This document shows, one piece after another, positions 16,629 through 26,400 of a DNA stretch of 64,000 nt (position 1 is its first letter; every line of letters begins with the position of its first letter). The DNA is from Bacillus sp. ISL-18 (GTDB taxonomy: Bacteria; Bacillota; Bacilli; Bacillales; Cytobacillaceae): contig NZ_JAGGQG010000002.1 of assembly GCF_018613415.1 (NCBI RefSeq), positions 1-64,000 of the forward strand, given 5' to 3'. The notes under the pieces are model-generated. The model searched no databases. It was not told the origin of the DNA and saw nothing but the letters and a program-made list of their open reading frames with translations. The translations under genes and the position numbers were made by a program.

Positions 16629-18032
16629 ATGGGTCAAGCGATGCGAAAAGTAGAGACAAATCAAACTACTGCATTTAGAAAGTTTGGTATGAAGGATAAA
16701 ATTGGTTATATGTTTGGTGACTGGGGTAATGATTTCTTCTTTATTCTTGTAGCGTCTTTCTTAATGGTTTTCTATACCGATATTTACCATTTGAATCCGG
16801 CTACAGTCGGCGGACTATTCCTAGTCGCACGTTTGTGGGATGCAGTAGCAGACGTTTCTTGGGGACGATTCATTGATACAAGAAAAGCTGGGATACACGG
16901 AAAATTTAAACCATGGATTTTAAGAATGTCATTTCCACTCGTTATTGTCGGTGTGTTAATGTTTGTACACATCCCTGGTATGTCTAATGGATTTTATCTG
17001 GCTTATGCCTATGTAACGTATATTTTATGGGGAACTTTGTATAGTACTGTTAATATTCCTTATGGATCAATGGCATCTGTTATCACAGGTGATCCGGTTG
17101 AACGTACAACACTATCAAGCTGGAGAGCAATGGGTGGGAACTTAGCAGGGTTAATCATTAACGTAGTTGGTCCTATGATTTTGTTTGTTAACAATAAAGC
17201 AGATGCTAATCACTTTTTACTAGGCGCAATTATTTTTGCTGTACTTGCACTCGCTTGTTATATCGCTTGCTATAAATTATCAATTGAGCGTATTGTGATC
17301 GATGAAACAACAAAACCAAAGATGAACTTTGGAGTAACAATGAAAGGCCTTGTCAAAAACAGACCGTTAATTTGGTTCCTTATTGCTTCCTTATTGTTTA
17401 TGGTTTGTTTCATGTTAATTGGTACTGTAAACGTTTACCTATTTAAAGATTACTTTGGTGAAGCGAAAGCATTAAGTATGGTTGGACTTATTCAATCGGT
17501 TGCTGTATTTATTGGTATGCCGATGGTAAAACCATTAGTTGCAAAATTTGGTAAAAAGGAAGTAGCTTCAGGCGGTTTATTACTTGCAACTTTAGTATAT
17601 GCTCTCTTATATTTCCTTCCAAATTTAACAGCAACACAATTTATTGGAGTATTATCAATTGCCATGTTTGGTTATGGTATCTTCAACCTTGTTATTTGGG
17701 CTTTCGTTACAGACGTCATTGATTATCATGAGTATTTAACTGGTCTTCGTGAAGATGGAACTGTTTACTCCATCTACTCAATGGCACGTAAAATTGGACA
17801 AGCAGTTGCTGGAGGTTTAGGTGGTGCTGTGATTGCAGCAGTAGGATATAATTCAACTCTTCAACACCAAACATCTGGAACTCTTCAAGGAATTCACACA
17901 CTAGCAACTTTAGTACCTGCCATCACATTGGCTATTGTGTTCTTAATTATAGTGTTCTGTTATCCTTTAAACAAAAAACGTACAGCACAGCTTACAGTTG
18001 ATTTAGCAGAGAAAAGAAAAGGTAAAAACTAA
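16629..18032 (+). CDS. GPH-family sugar/glycoside:cation symporter
   Basis: Twelve-helix major-facilitator protein of the glycoside-pentoside-hexuronide (GPH) family, 467 residues. KIGYMFGDWGNDFFFILV opens helix 1; the signature DAVADVSWGRFIDTRK is in loop 2-3; YSTVNIPYGSMASVITGDPVERTTLSSWRAMG is split over helices 4-5; DVIDYHEYLTG lies near helix 10. It likely imports a hexuronate, an aldonate or a glycoside with a cation. The start at 16629 is set by GGAGGGG. It has its own promoter, cre-like site, operator and terminator. About one third identical by eye to the next gene. Confidence 0.9.
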   Translation: MGQAMRKVETNQTTAFRKFGMKDKIGYMFGDWGNDFFFILVASFLMVFYTDIYHLNPATVGGLFLVARLWDAVADVSWGRFIDTRKAGIHGKFKPWILRMSFPLVIVGVLMFVHIPGMSNGFYLAYAYVTYILWGTLYSTVNIPYGSMASVITGDPVERTTLSSWRAMGGNLAGLIINVVGPMILFVNNKADANHFLLGAIIFAVLALACYIACYKLSIERIVIDETTKPKMNFGVTMKGLVKNRPLIWFLIASLLFMVCFMLIGTVNVYLFKDYFGEAKALSMVGLIQSVAVFIGMPMVKPLVAKFGKKEVASGGLLLATLVYALLYFLPNLTATQFIGVLSIAMFGYGIFNLVIWAFVTDVIDYHEYLTGLREDGTVYSIYSMARKIGQAVAGGLGGAVIAAVGYNSTLQHQTSGTLQGIHTLATLVPAITLAIVFLIIVFCYPLNKKRTAQLTVDLAEKRKGKN

Positions 18033-18053
18033 GTAAAGATATATAAACAGAGA

Positions 18054-18092
18054 AAAGATAGCTAAGATCCTTTAGCTATCTTTTTTTGTTTA
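18054..18092 (+). terminator. terminator of symporter gene 1
   Basis: AAAGATAGCTAA...TTAGCTATCTTT stem followed by T-run. Confidence 0.85.
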
Positions 18093-18150
18093 TAAAAAAC
18101 AATAAATAGGTTTAATAGGAAACGACAACAATCAAATTTTGATAATCTAT

Positions 18151-18165
18151 TGAAAAACGCTTACA
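18151..18165. promoter_or_regulatory. cre-like site upstream of the second symporter gene
   Basis: Reverse complement begins TGTAAGCGTTTTTC, close to the cre consensus and sharing AACGCTTACA with the site at 16441. Confidence 0.45.
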
Positions 18166-18173
18166 AATTTTTA

Positions 18174-18202
18174 TTGACGAAATGTGTCGAGAGGTGTATT
18201 CT
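18174..18202 (+). promoter_or_regulatory. sigma-A promoter of symporter gene 2
   Basis: TTGACG, 17-nt spacer, TATTCT, followed after 9 nt by the operator. Confidence 0.75.
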
Positions 18203-18211
18203 AACTATGTA

Positions 18212-18238
18212 ATTAGTTAGTTTAGTAAACTAACTAAT
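18212..18238. promoter_or_regulatory. ROK-type operator 2 (perfect palindrome)
   Basis: A 27-bp perfect palindrome whose left arm is ATTAGTTAGTTTA, centred on G18225. It is the most symmetrical of the four operators. Confidence 0.85.
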
Positions 18239-18286
18239 GGAAACGTTGATATTCACAAAAATTTTATCGTTCATTTTTGCTGATTT

Positions 18287-18300
18287 TGAAAAGGGTTACA
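18287..18300 (+). promoter_or_regulatory. shared leader motif, copy 2
   Basis: TGAAAAGGGTTACA, 41 nt before the start codon. Confidence 0.5.
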
Positions 18301-18341
18301 GGTTAGACAATTATTTAACTTCTAGAGGGAGAGTGGACACG

Positions 18342-19718
18342 ATGGGGAATAATAGCTCAAAAAAATTAACCTTAAAAGAGAAAGTTTCATATGGATTAGG
18401 CGATGTCGGAAATGGATTTATGTTTGATATGGGCCAAATTTATTTGCTTAAGTTTTATACCGATGTGTTAGGGATTTCGGCTTACTGGGGAGGATTAGTA
18501 TTTTTAATTTCGAAAGTTTTTGATGCGTTTGCAGATTCCACTGTTGGAGCCTTTGTAGATAAACGAAAGGTAGGGAAACGAGGTAAGTTCCGGCCGTTCA
18601 TCTTATTTGGATCGATTCCGCTTGCCATTATGACAGTCATTTCCTTCATGGCACCGGATTTCTCAGGCACAGGAAAAATTGTATATGCGTTTATCACTTA
18701 TATGGCATTTGGGTTGTCTTATTCTATTGTTAATATTCCTTATGGTTCACTCGCGGCCTCTATGACACAAGATTCTGTGGACCGTGCATCTCTTGGATCT
18801 TTTAGAGCTATTGGCAGCCAGTTTGCAATGCTTATCTCTGGAATGGTTGTTATTCCAATTGTTCTATATTTTCCAAACCAAAAATTAGGATACACTGTGG
18901 GAATCGCATCTATGGCATTAGTAGGGGTCATCTTCCACTATATTTGCTATCGGAATACCAATGAGAATGTAATAAGGGAACCTAAAATAGAAAAAGAAAA
19001 AGTTCCAATGTCAAAACTATTCAAATTACTGCTTAGTAACAGACCACTAATTGCTCTTTGTTTCGTTTGCTTGTTTATGGTAGCCGCAAGTAACCTGCGT
19101 ACGGCTGTTCAGTTATATTACTTGCAGTATAATTTAAAGAACACAGGACTTATGTCATTGCTTTCTTTTACTAGTATTGGAATCGCCGTCATCGGTTCGT
19201 TTTTTATTCCAGTACTTGTTAAAAGGCTAGGAAAAAAGAATACATTCATTATGGGTCTTTTAATTGGAATTGTTGCAGATGCTTTGAACTTTTTATTACC
19301 AGCAAGTGTACCGGCTTTTCTTACATTACTTTCAATTGGAAGTTTAGGTCTAAGTTTCGCTATGGGATTACCATGGGTAATGGTAGCAGATGCGGTAGAT
19401 TATCATGAATGGAAAACAGGACAACGGACGGAAGGGATTGTCTATTCAAGTTACAGCTTTTTCCGTAAATTAGCACAAGCACTAGCTGGATTTATTCCTG
19501 GCGTTGCGCTAGGCTTAATCGGTTACGTTCCGAATGCAGAGCAAACTGCAGGAACACTCCTTGGAATCAAGGGGCTAATGTTCCTAGTTCCAGCTGGATT
19601 AAACCTAATAGCAGCTGTTATTTTAATTGTTGTTTATAACTTAACAGAGGATCTTTATAAAAAAATTATTGATGAACTTAAAAATAAACCAAAAACTAAC
19701 GATAGTTTAAGCGCTTAA
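18342..19718 (+). CDS. GPH-family sugar/glycoside:cation symporter
   Basis: A second GPH symporter of ~458 residues, paralogue of the preceding gene. Shows KVSYGLGDVGNGFMFDMGQIYL at helix 1, DAFADSTVGAFVDKRKVGKRGKFRP in loop 2-3, YSIVNIPYGSLAASMTQDSVDRASLGSFRAIG and MVADAVDYHEWKTGQRTEGIVYS. The reading frame is open back to 18237, but that would include operator and leader; the ATG at 18342 after AGAGGGAGAG is the better start. Having two differently sequenced symporters under the same operator suggests two related substrates. It ends in a strong terminator. Confidence 0.9.
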   Translation: MGNNSSKKLTLKEKVSYGLGDVGNGFMFDMGQIYLLKFYTDVLGISAYWGGLVFLISKVFDAFADSTVGAFVDKRKVGKRGKFRPFILFGSIPLAIMTVISFMAPDFSGTGKIVYAFITYMAFGLSYSIVNIPYGSLAASMTQDSVDRASLGSFRAIGSQFAMLISGMVVIPIVLYFPNQKLGYTVGIASMALVGVIFHYICYRNTNENVIREPKIEKEKVPMSKLFKLLLSNRPLIALCFVCLFMVAASNLRTAVQLYYLQYNLKNTGLMSLLSFTSIGIAVIGSFFIPVLVKRLGKKNTFIMGLLIGIVADALNFLLPASVPAFLTLLSIGSLGLSFAMGLPWVMVADAVDYHEWKTGQRTEGIVYSSYSFFRKLAQALAGFIPGVALGLIGYVPNAEQTAGTLLGIKGLMFLVPAGLNLIAAVILIVVYNLTEDLYKKIIDELKNKPKTNDSLSA

Positions 19719-19732
19719 TTAAATGATTAAAC

Positions 19733-19773
19733 AGAAAACCCCTTCTTGCTGCAGCAGGAAGGGGGTTTTGTTA
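19733..19773 (+). terminator. terminator of symporter gene 2
   Basis: AAACCCCCTTC-type stem: AAAACCCCTTCTTGCTGC pairs with GCAGGAAGGGGGTTTT. Confidence 0.85.
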
Positions 19774-19884
19774 AATTGCTTTTTTTTAATACGTGCCGAA
19801 ATGACAATTCTATTGGCATCGTTATCGGTAACGGTATATAAAAAAGGAAAACTGCTAGTAATTGAACTGCACTCCATATTAGAC

Positions 19885-20702
19885 ACAAACTCGGCTTCGG
19901 ACACCACCTTATTTTTTTGATATCACCTTGTCCAAAGTTCAAATGGGTTAGGACACCAACATGCCTTTATATTCACTTGGCTTCGGACACCAACATGCCT
20001 TTACAGCTTTACGGTGTCCAAAGCTCACACGACTTCGGACACCAACTAGCTTTTTTAGTTTTCCCATGTCCAAAGTTCAAATGGCTTCGGATACGATCAA
20101 GCCTTTATAGCTTTACGTTGTCCAAAGTTCACACGACTTCGGACACCAACAAGCCTTTACAGCTTTACGGTGTCCAAAGCTCACACGACTTCGGACACCA
20201 TCTAGCTTTTTTAGTTTTCCCATGTCCAAAGTTCAAATGGCTTCGGACACGATCAAGCCTTTATAGCTTTACGTTGTCCAAAGTTCACACGACTTCGGAC
20301 ACCAACAAGCCTTTATAGCTTTACGGTGTCCAAAGTTCACTTGGCTTCGGACACGATCAAGCCTTTAAAACTTTACAGTGTCCAAAGCTCACACGACTTC
20401 GGACACCATCTAGCTTTTTTAGTTTTCCCATGTCCAAAGTTCAAATGGCTTCGGACACGATCATGCCTTTATAGCTTTACGTTGTCCAAAGTTTACTTGG
20501 CTTCGGACACCAACATGCCTTTTTAGTTTTCCCATGTCCAAAGTTCACTTGACTTCAGACACCATCTTGCTTTATTTGCTTTCCCATGTCCAAAGTTCAC
20601 ACGACTTCGGACACCGCTATATCACTTTGGTATTGTCTGTCCGAAGTTCATCCGGCTTCAGACACCACCTCATCTTTTTGGTACTGCCTTGTCTAAAGTT
20701 GC
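19885..20702. repeat. 52-bp tandem hairpin array
   Basis: GTCCAAAG (or a one-base variant) occurs at 20016, 20068, 20120, 20172, 20224, 20276, 20328, 20380, 20432, 20484, 20536, 20588, 20639 and 20691: an exact 52-bp period (51 once) over 14 units, with an earlier outlier at 19930. Each unit has an imperfect hairpin, GTCCAAAG - nine-base loop - CTTCGGAC, then a ~27-bp linker. Linkers fall into a few types (ending TTTTCCCA, TTTACGT or TTTACGG) that recur every third unit (156 bp). It is non-coding: the frames open across it are repeat artefacts. Confidence 0.9.
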
Positions 20703-20751
20703 TGCCTCTATTTATGATACGGTTCACCATAATACAAAGACCGATAAAGAA

Positions 20752-20786
20752 AAAGACGTATGCAAATTCATACGTCTCTTTTCTTG
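20752..20786. terminator. terminator of the ROK gene at 20806 (bidirectional)
   Basis: AGACGTATG/CATACGTCT stem with T-rich tails on both strands. Confidence 0.85.
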
Positions 20787-20805
20787 GGTTTTTCTAAGGG
20801 TTATA

Positions 20806-21999
20806 TCAAATGACTGCGCTTTCATCTCTAACTGTTTTTAAAAGAAAAGGTAAATTTAACATTGGAACCTCTAGAAATTGCTTGATTGCAAAGGCGCAGG
20901 CTCCAAGAATGCTTGACTTCCTGCCAATGGATGAGATTCTCAATTCACGGTAATGGCTGATAGATGAGTTCAGATTCGCACTTATTTTCTTGAGAGAATC
21001 CGGATAAATACTCAAAAGTTTACTATCAAGCACAATTACATCGGGATTATACATGTTAATCATATTATTCAGACCAATTGATAAATAGAAAACAAATTCC
21101 TCCATTACCTCAAGTACTTCTTCATCGCCTTCATTTATCCAATCTTCGATTTGTTCATAAGTTAAATTCTCAATTTGTCTAATTTCGGACAGATGTCGAA
21201 AAATCATTGATTCTGAGGCATATTTTTCCCAGCATCCTTTATTTCCACAATTACACTGTTTACCTCCCGGAACGACAATCATATGACCAATTTCACCTGC
21301 ATACCCTTCATGGCCTCGAAAAAAATCATTATTCATCATCATGCCAAGTCCGATTCCTGAATAGAGGGTTGCGCATAATAAATTGTCTGTTTCATGATGT
21401 ACAAATACACGCTCTGCAAATGAGCTGAGATTGGCGTTGTTTTCAAGATGAATTGGGATATCGATCTCTCTTTCCAGGTCACTTTTTAAGTCCATCTCAT
21501 GCCATTTCAGACGCGGAACATAGTGAATGATCTCTTCTTTTGATACCAAACCATGGATCGCAATAACAATACCAACAATCCCATAGCGGCTTTCATTAAA
21601 ATCAGCTTTGAATTTTTTTATTTGTTCAATAAGCAGCAAAAGAATGTCTTTATAGTCTGTAGTATTTATTTTGACACTATTTGATGAGATTGGACAACCA
21701 AGAAGATCTGATATGGTAAAAGATATTTCTCCATAATCAAGATCAATTCCAAGTGCATAACCAGCCTTTCCGTTTAAGGAAAGCATAATCGGTTTTCTGC
21801 CAACGGTATAGTGCTCAAGATGCGTTTCTATAATGAGCCCTTCTTCTAATAGATCTGCAACCTGGGCAGAGATGGTTGCTCTCGTCAGGTTAGTGGCCTT
21901 AGATAAATCAGCCCTTGATATCATTCCTTCTTTAATTATTTCTCTTATAATGAGAGAACGATTAATTTTCTTTATATATGCCGCATCACCGGTAACCAT
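20806..21999 (-). CDS. ROK-family transcriptional repressor (XylR/NagC-like)
   Basis: 397 residues: N-terminal winged helix-turn-helix (SRADLSKATNLTRATISAQVADLLEEGLI), then a ROK domain with GIDLDYGEISFTI, GIGLGMMMNNDFFRGHEGYAGEIGHM and the zinc motif CNCGNKGCWEKYAS. ROK repressors release DNA on binding a sugar or sugar derivative. GGAGG precedes the ATG. It is divergent from uxaC; a palindromic operator and promoter lie between. It is a clear paralogue of the ROK protein at 30505-31662, and the pair are the obvious candidates for the four palindromes in this region. The effector is not evident. Confidence 0.93.
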   Translation of the reverse strand: MVTGDAAYIKKINRSLIIREIIKEGMISRADLSKATNLTRATISAQVADLLEEGLIIETHLEHYTVGRKPIMLSLNGKAGYALGIDLDYGEISFTISDLLGCPISSNSVKINTTDYKDILLLLIEQIKKFKADFNESRYGIVGIVIAIHGLVSKEEIIHYVPRLKWHEMDLKSDLEREIDIPIHLENNANLSSFAERVFVHHETDNLLCATLYSGIGLGMMMNNDFFRGHEGYAGEIGHMIVVPGGKQCNCGNKGCWEKYASESMIFRHLSEIRQIENLTYEQIEDWINEGDEEVLEVMEEFVFYLSIGLNNMINMYNPDVIVLDSKLLSIYPDSLKKISANLNSSISHYRELRISSIGRKSSILGACAFAIKQFLEVPMLNLPFLLKTVRDESAVI

Positions 22000-22101
22000 T
22001 TATATCCTCCATTTCGGGCATTTGCCTTTATGTATATTTCTATTATATCAGTTATAGGTAACAAATGACTGTTATTATTCAATTAATTCCTAAATAGTTA
22101 A

Positions 22102-22130
22102 TTGACTAAACATATTAAACGTGATAAATT
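22102..22130 (+). promoter_or_regulatory. sigma-A promoter of uxaC
   Basis: TTGACT, 17-nt spacer, TAAATT, with the operator starting 11 nt downstream. Confidence 0.7.
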
Positions 22131-22140
22131 ATGATTGTAG

Positions 22141-22165
22141 TTAATTTGTTTATTAAACAAATTAA
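22141..22165. promoter_or_regulatory. ROK-type operator 3 (perfect palindrome)
   Basis: A 25-bp perfect palindrome with left arm TTAATTTGTTTA around T22153, between the divergent ROK gene and uxaC. Its arms match operator 4 better than operators 1 and 2, which hints at a different preference of the two ROK proteins. Confidence 0.85.
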
Positions 22166-22212
22166 AGAAGTATAAGAGTATTCATTTTCAGGAAAAGATT
22201 TATTAGTAATTC

Positions 22213-22226
22213 TGTAAGGGGTTACA
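22213..22226 (+). promoter_or_regulatory. shared leader motif, copy 3
   Basis: TGTAAGGGGTTACA, 47 nt before uxaC. Confidence 0.5.
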
Positions 22227-22273
22227 GTGGGTAAGCTAACAATATAAATTTAATTTAAAGGAGAGGACTTTGA

Positions 22274-23677
22274 ATGAAAAGTTTTATAGACCAACACTTC
22301 TTATTAAATACAAAGACGGCTGTTAAGCTTTATGAAAATGCTGCAGCTGAGGCGCCTATTTTTGATTTTCATTGTCACTTAGATCCTAAGGAAGTATGGG
22401 AAAATAAGTCTTATGAAAATATAACACAAATATGGCTAGGCGGAGACCATTACAAGTGGAGAACGATGCGTATGCACGGCATTGGCGAGCGCTACATTAC
22501 CGGTGATGCTAGTGATTGGGAAAAGTTTGAAAAGTGGGCGGAAACCGTTCCCCATTTAATTGGCAATCCTGTTTATCATTGGACACATTTAGAATTAAAA
22601 ATGTTCTTTGGAATTGATAAGGTTTTAAGTCCTGAAACTGCTCGTGAAATTTGGGAAGAATGTAATAAAAAATTACAAAAGCCTGAATTCAGTGCAAGAG
22701 GGCTAATTGAGAGATCAAACGTAAAGTTTATCGGAACTACTGACGATCCCATTTCCACTTTAGAATATCATCAATTATTGAAAAACGATGAAACTTTTAA
22801 CACAATGATTGCTCCAACATTCCGTCCTGATGGTGCACTCTTTATTGAACGTCCAACTTTCAAAAGCTGGATTGAAAAATTGGCTGATGTTTCAGGCGTG
22901 AAAACCGATTCCTTAGATGGATTTTTAGCAGCATTAAAACAACGAGTGGAGTATTTTCATGAAAATGGAGGCCGTGCCTCTGACCATGATATTCAAAAAA
23001 TGCAATATGTAGAAACAACAAAAGTAGAGGTTGAAGCGATTTTCAATAAACGTGTAAGCGGCGAACAACTTTCAAATCAAGAATTGGTTGCTTATCGCAT
23101 TTTCCTCTTAAAAGAACTTGGCAAAATGTATGCTGAAAAGCAGTGGGTTATGCAGCTTCATATGGGAGCTATGCGGAATAATAACACAAGAATGAAAGAG
23201 CTGCTTGGAACAGATGTAGGATTTGATTCAGTTGGAGAAGCTAATATGGCGGAGGGATTATCTCGATTCCTTGATTCCCTTGATCAAATAAATGCACTTC
23301 CAAGAACGGTTTTATTTAACTTGAACCAAAAAGATAATGTCGTGTTAGCAGGAATGATGGGGAACTTCTATGAAGAGGGTATTCCTGGAAAGGTCCAACT
23401 AGGTTCGGGCTGGTGGTTTGTTGACCATATCGATGGAATGGAAAGACAAATGAAGGATTTTGCAAATGTCGGTGTATTAAGCCACTTTATTGGAATGTTA
23501 ACGGATTCTCGCAGCTTCCTGTCATATGCACGTCATGATTATTTCCGTAGAATTCTATGTAACATTCTTGGCGATTGGGTTGAAAACGGCTTAGCGCCAA
23601 ACGATCTGAAGCATATGGAAAAAATGGTTCGGAATATTTGCTATGATAATGCCGAACACTTCTTTTTAGAGCGCTAG
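22274..23677 (+). CDS. uxaC: glucuronate isomerase UxaC
   Basis: Metal-dependent amidohydrolase-fold isomerase converting D-glucuronate to D-fructuronate (and galacturonate to tagaturonate). The 467-residue length is typical. Visible family segments are IFDFHCHLDPKEVWEN at the N-terminus, KWRTMRMHGIGERYITG, the VMQLHMGAMRNNN region and GSGWWFVDHIDGMERQM with MLTDSRSFLSYARHDYFRR near the C-terminus. RBS AAAGGAGAGG. It is the entry enzyme of the hexuronate island and is followed 143 bp later by the 6-phosphogluconate dehydrogenase gene. Under operator 3. Confidence 0.96.
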   Translation: MKSFIDQHFLLNTKTAVKLYENAAAEAPIFDFHCHLDPKEVWENKSYENITQIWLGGDHYKWRTMRMHGIGERYITGDASDWEKFEKWAETVPHLIGNPVYHWTHLELKMFFGIDKVLSPETAREIWEECNKKLQKPEFSARGLIERSNVKFIGTTDDPISTLEYHQLLKNDETFNTMIAPTFRPDGALFIERPTFKSWIEKLADVSGVKTDSLDGFLAALKQRVEYFHENGGRASDHDIQKMQYVETTKVEVEAIFNKRVSGEQLSNQELVAYRIFLLKELGKMYAEKQWVMQLHMGAMRNNNTRMKELLGTDVGFDSVGEANMAEGLSRFLDSLDQINALPRTVLFNLNQKDNVVLAGMMGNFYEEGIPGKVQLGSGWWFVDHIDGMERQMKDFANVGVLSHFIGMLTDSRSFLSYARHDYFRRILCNILGDWVENGLAPNDLKHMEKMVRNICYDNAEHFFLER

Positions 23678-23760
23678 GATGTAGAAAGGGATGACACGCA
23701 TAGGGCCATCCCTGATTTGACTGAAATACCTGATAATATTTTAAATTAAGCACTTTTTTA

Positions 23761-23789
23761 TTGTCATTAGGGTAAGAATATGGTTATCT
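23761..23789 (+). promoter_or_regulatory. promoter of the 6-phosphogluconate dehydrogenase gene
   Basis: TTGTCA, 17-nt spacer, TTATCT. No ROK palindrome is present here, so part of gnd expression may escape the repressors. Confidence 0.5.
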
Positions 23790-23820
23790 ATAAAGAATAC
23801 AACAATGAAAGAGGGATAGT

Positions 23821-25233
23821 ATGTCAAAACAACAAATTGGTGTAGTTGGACTAGCAGTTATGGGTAAGAACTTGGCACTAAATATTGAGAGCCGTGGCTA
23901 TTCTGTAGCTGTTTTTAACCGCTCCTATGACAAAACGGAGAGCTTTTTAAAGAACGAAGCCGAAGGAAAGAATTTTGTTGGGGCTAAAACAGTGGAGGAA
24001 TTTGTGAATTCCTTAGAAAAACCGCGCAAGATTTTACTAATGGTTAAAGCTGGTGCAGGAACGGATGCAACAATCGATTCTTTAAAACCATTCCTAGAAG
24101 AAGGAGACATCCTAATCGACGGTGGTAATACATTCTTCCAAGATACAATTAGACGTAACAAAGAATTAGCTAATGCTGGTTTCCATTTTATTGGAACAGG
24201 TGTTTCCGGGGGAGAAGAAGGAGCGCTTAAAGGACCATCCATTATGCCTGGCGGGAATAAAGAAGCATATGAATTAGTTCAGCCTATTTTAGAAGCTATC
24301 TCAGCTAAGGTTGGGGGCGATCCATGTTGTACTTATATTGGACCAAACGGTGCAGGTCATTATGTGAAAATGGTTCATAATGGAATTGAGTATGGAGATA
24401 TGCAATTAATCTCTGAAGCGTATTTCATTTTGAAAAATGTTCTTGGCTTAAGCGCTGAAGAACTTCATAATGTGTTTTCTGAATGGAATAAAGGCGAATT
24501 AGACAGCTACTTGATTGAAATTACTGCAGATATCTTTACAAAGGTAGACGAAGATACAGGTAAACCAATGGTCGATGTAATCTTAGATACTGCTGGTCAA
24601 AAAGGTACTGGTAAGTGGACAAGCCAAAATGCCCTAGATTTAGGTGTGCCACTTCCAATTATCACAGAATCAGTATTCGCTCGCTTTATCTCGGCAATGA
24701 AAGAAGAACGTGTTAAAGCAAGTAAAGTATTAACAGGACCAGAGGTTAAACCATTTGACGGCAGTAAGGAAGAATTAATTGAAGCGGTTCGTAAAGCATT
24801 ATATATGAGTAAAATTTGCTCGTATGCACAAGGCTTTGCTCAAATGCGTGTTGCATCTGAAGAATATGACTGGAACCTTCGTTATGGGGATATTGCGATG
24901 ATTTTCCGTGGCGGCTGTATCATCCGTGCTCAATTCTTACAGAAAATCAAAGATGCATATGATCGTGATTCCGAACTAGCTAATCTTTTATTAGATCCAT
25001 ACTTCAAGGATATTGTAGAGAACTACCAACAGGCGTTACGTCAAGTCATTGCAATGGCGATTGAGCGTGGTATTCCTGTTCCATCATTTGCAAGTGCAAT
25101 TGCTTACTATGACAGTTACCGTACTGAAACACTTCCTGCAAATCTGTTGCAAGCACAGCGCGACTACTTTGGTGCTCACACGTATCAACGTGTCGATAAA
25201 GAAGGCGTATTCCATACAAATTGGATGGAATAA
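23821..25233 (+). CDS. gndA: 6-phosphogluconate dehydrogenase (decarboxylating)
   Basis: Converts 6-phosphogluconate to ribulose 5-phosphate and CO2 with reduction of NAD(P)+. N-terminal Rossmann motif [12 protein letters not shown] with FNRSYDKT (the NRS triad favours NADP), substrate site [21 protein letters not shown] and the catalytic [19 protein letters not shown], and an all-helical C-terminus; 470 residues is the normal length. B. subtilis has two such enzymes, GndA and the gluconate-operon GntZ; the placement beside uxaC and in the same island as a gluconokinase supports a dedicated catabolic copy. The housekeeping copy may be elsewhere. Confidence 0.95.
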   Translation: MSKQQIGVVGLAVMGKNLALNIESRGYSVAVFNRSYDKTESFLKNEAEGKNFVGAKTVEEFVNSLEKPRKILLMVKAGAGTDATIDSLKPFLEEGDILIDGGNTFFQDTIRRNKELANAGFHFIGTGVSGGEEGALKGPSIMPGGNKEAYELVQPILEAISAKVGGDPCCTYIGPNGAGHYVKMVHNGIEYGDMQLISEAYFILKNVLGLSAEELHNVFSEWNKGELDSYLIEITADIFTKVDEDTGKPMVDVILDTAGQKGTGKWTSQNALDLGVPLPIITESVFARFISAMKEERVKASKVLTGPEVKPFDGSKEELIEAVRKALYMSKICSYAQGFAQMRVASEEYDWNLRYGDIAMIFRGGCIIRAQFLQKIKDAYDRDSELANLLLDPYFKDIVENYQQALRQVIAMAIERGIPVPSFASAIAYYDSYRTETLPANLLQAQRDYFGAHTYQRVDKEGVFHTNWME

Positions 25234-25258
25234 GGACTTCCTAAGGTTAAGTGATTTA

Positions 25259-25307
25259 TAGAGACTATACTGGCCCATAAGGGTTGGTTAGTCTCTATTT
25301 TTTTACA
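25259..25307 (+). terminator. terminator of gndA
   Basis: AGAGACTA/TTAGTCTCT stem with a long loop and run of T. Confidence 0.75.
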
Positions 25308-25421
25308 TTTCGTTTTGACTGGAAACTTTTTATAAAAAGCAATCTTAGACAAAAAAGAGGGATATTTGAGCACTTTTAGAGAATGATTTTTACTATGAAG
25401 TGCAATAAAATATAAATATGG

Positions 25422-25433
25422 TTCGTTAACGAA
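25422..25433. promoter_or_regulatory. palindrome upstream of the araC-type gene
   Basis: Perfect dyad TTCGTTAACGAA followed by TTGTTAACGCTTAC. Unlike the ROK operators, so this operon probably answers to another regulator, perhaps its own AraC protein or a LacI-type factor. Confidence 0.45.
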
Positions 25434-25470
25434 TTAGTTGTTAACGCTTACTTTTGAGGGTGTGGAACTA

Positions 25471-26370
25471 ATGAATAAAGTGAGTTCATCTAAATATAGT
25501 AAAAAAATTATGGATGAATGGATAACAGCTTTTTATCGGGTACAAGGTTTGGACAACTCATTTAAATTTCACTCCCACCAAGAATATGAGATTTATTTTT
25601 TTCATTCAGGTGATTGTAAGTACTTAATTAACAATCGAATTTATGAATTACAGCCTGGTGATATTATCTTGTTGGATGGGATGACCTTGCATAAACCAAA
25701 TCCGGGTACTGGCAGCACCTACACAAGAAGTATGCTTCATTTTTCACCTACTTGGCTTCGTGAATTGTTGGGCACTCTTGGAATCCCTAATTTATTAGAT
25801 CCCTTTAAAAAACTTAATAATTGCTTATTGCGAACGGGATATGATGAATCAGGACAAATAGTAGATGGAATGATGAAGGAAATTGCAGCTTCGTTGGAAC
25901 TAATTGATCTAGACTTCCAAAGAACCCATAAGAAAAATGAGCTATTAGAAGCAGAACTGAAACTTGAATTAATTCAATTATTGTTACGAATTTATAAAAT
26001 GAGCCAAAAGGAATTATCTCAAGTAACAAGTAAAAAGACTGAAAAAGAAGCTCATGCAGAGTCTATTGCTTCCTGGATTAATGACCACTATATGGAAAAG
26101 GTAAGTTTGGAACGTATTGCAGGAGAATTAAATCTCAGTAAGTACTATGCCTCACATGTTTTTAAGGAAGTTACAGGTTTTACCGTAATGGAATATGTAA
26201 TGGGGTGCCGTCTCAACCAGGTGAAGTATCTGTTGGAGATGGAACCGAATCTCACATTAACAGAGGTCTCGCAATCAGTTGGATTTGAGAGCGTTGCCCA
26301 TTTTAGCCGGTATTTTAAAGAAAAAATGGGCAAAACACCATCACAATATCGTAAGGAAAAACGAAAGTAG
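25471..26370 (+). CDS. AraC-family transcriptional regulator
   Basis: About 299 residues. The N-terminal half is a cupin sensor (FHSHQEYEIYFFHSGDCKYLINNRIYELQPGDIILL), the C-terminal ~100 residues are the double helix-turn-helix (SLERIAGELNLSKYYASHVFKEVTG ... LTEVSQSVGFESVAHFSRYFKEKMGKTPSQYR). Such proteins usually activate adjacent sugar genes when they bind a sugar. Start placed at the ATG at 25471 because GAGGGTG precedes it; an earlier TTG at 25438 has no RBS. It leads a five-gene operon with tight spacing. Confidence 0.92.
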   Translation: MNKVSSSKYSKKIMDEWITAFYRVQGLDNSFKFHSHQEYEIYFFHSGDCKYLINNRIYELQPGDIILLDGMTLHKPNPGTGSTYTRSMLHFSPTWLRELLGTLGIPNLLDPFKKLNNCLLRTGYDESGQIVDGMMKEIAASLELIDLDFQRTHKKNELLEAELKLELIQLLLRIYKMSQKELSQVTSKKTEKEAHAESIASWINDHYMEKVSLERIAGELNLSKYYASHVFKEVTGFTVMEYVMGCRLNQVKYLLEMEPNLTLTEVSQSVGFESVAHFSRYFKEKMGKTPSQYRKEKRK

Positions 26371-26400
26371 AATTCGTGTAAAGAAGGAGGAACAGGGAAA

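Noticed and set aside
19885..20702. CRISPR-like array
   Set aside because: The period is constant, but the would-be spacers are themselves repeated every third unit, the repeat is only ~8+8 bp of imperfect stem, and there are no cas genes nearby.
19917..20797. Open frames of 66-133 codons across the repeat array
   Set aside because: They only translate the tandem repeat (52 bp shifts frame per unit), lack RBS and have no independent composition.
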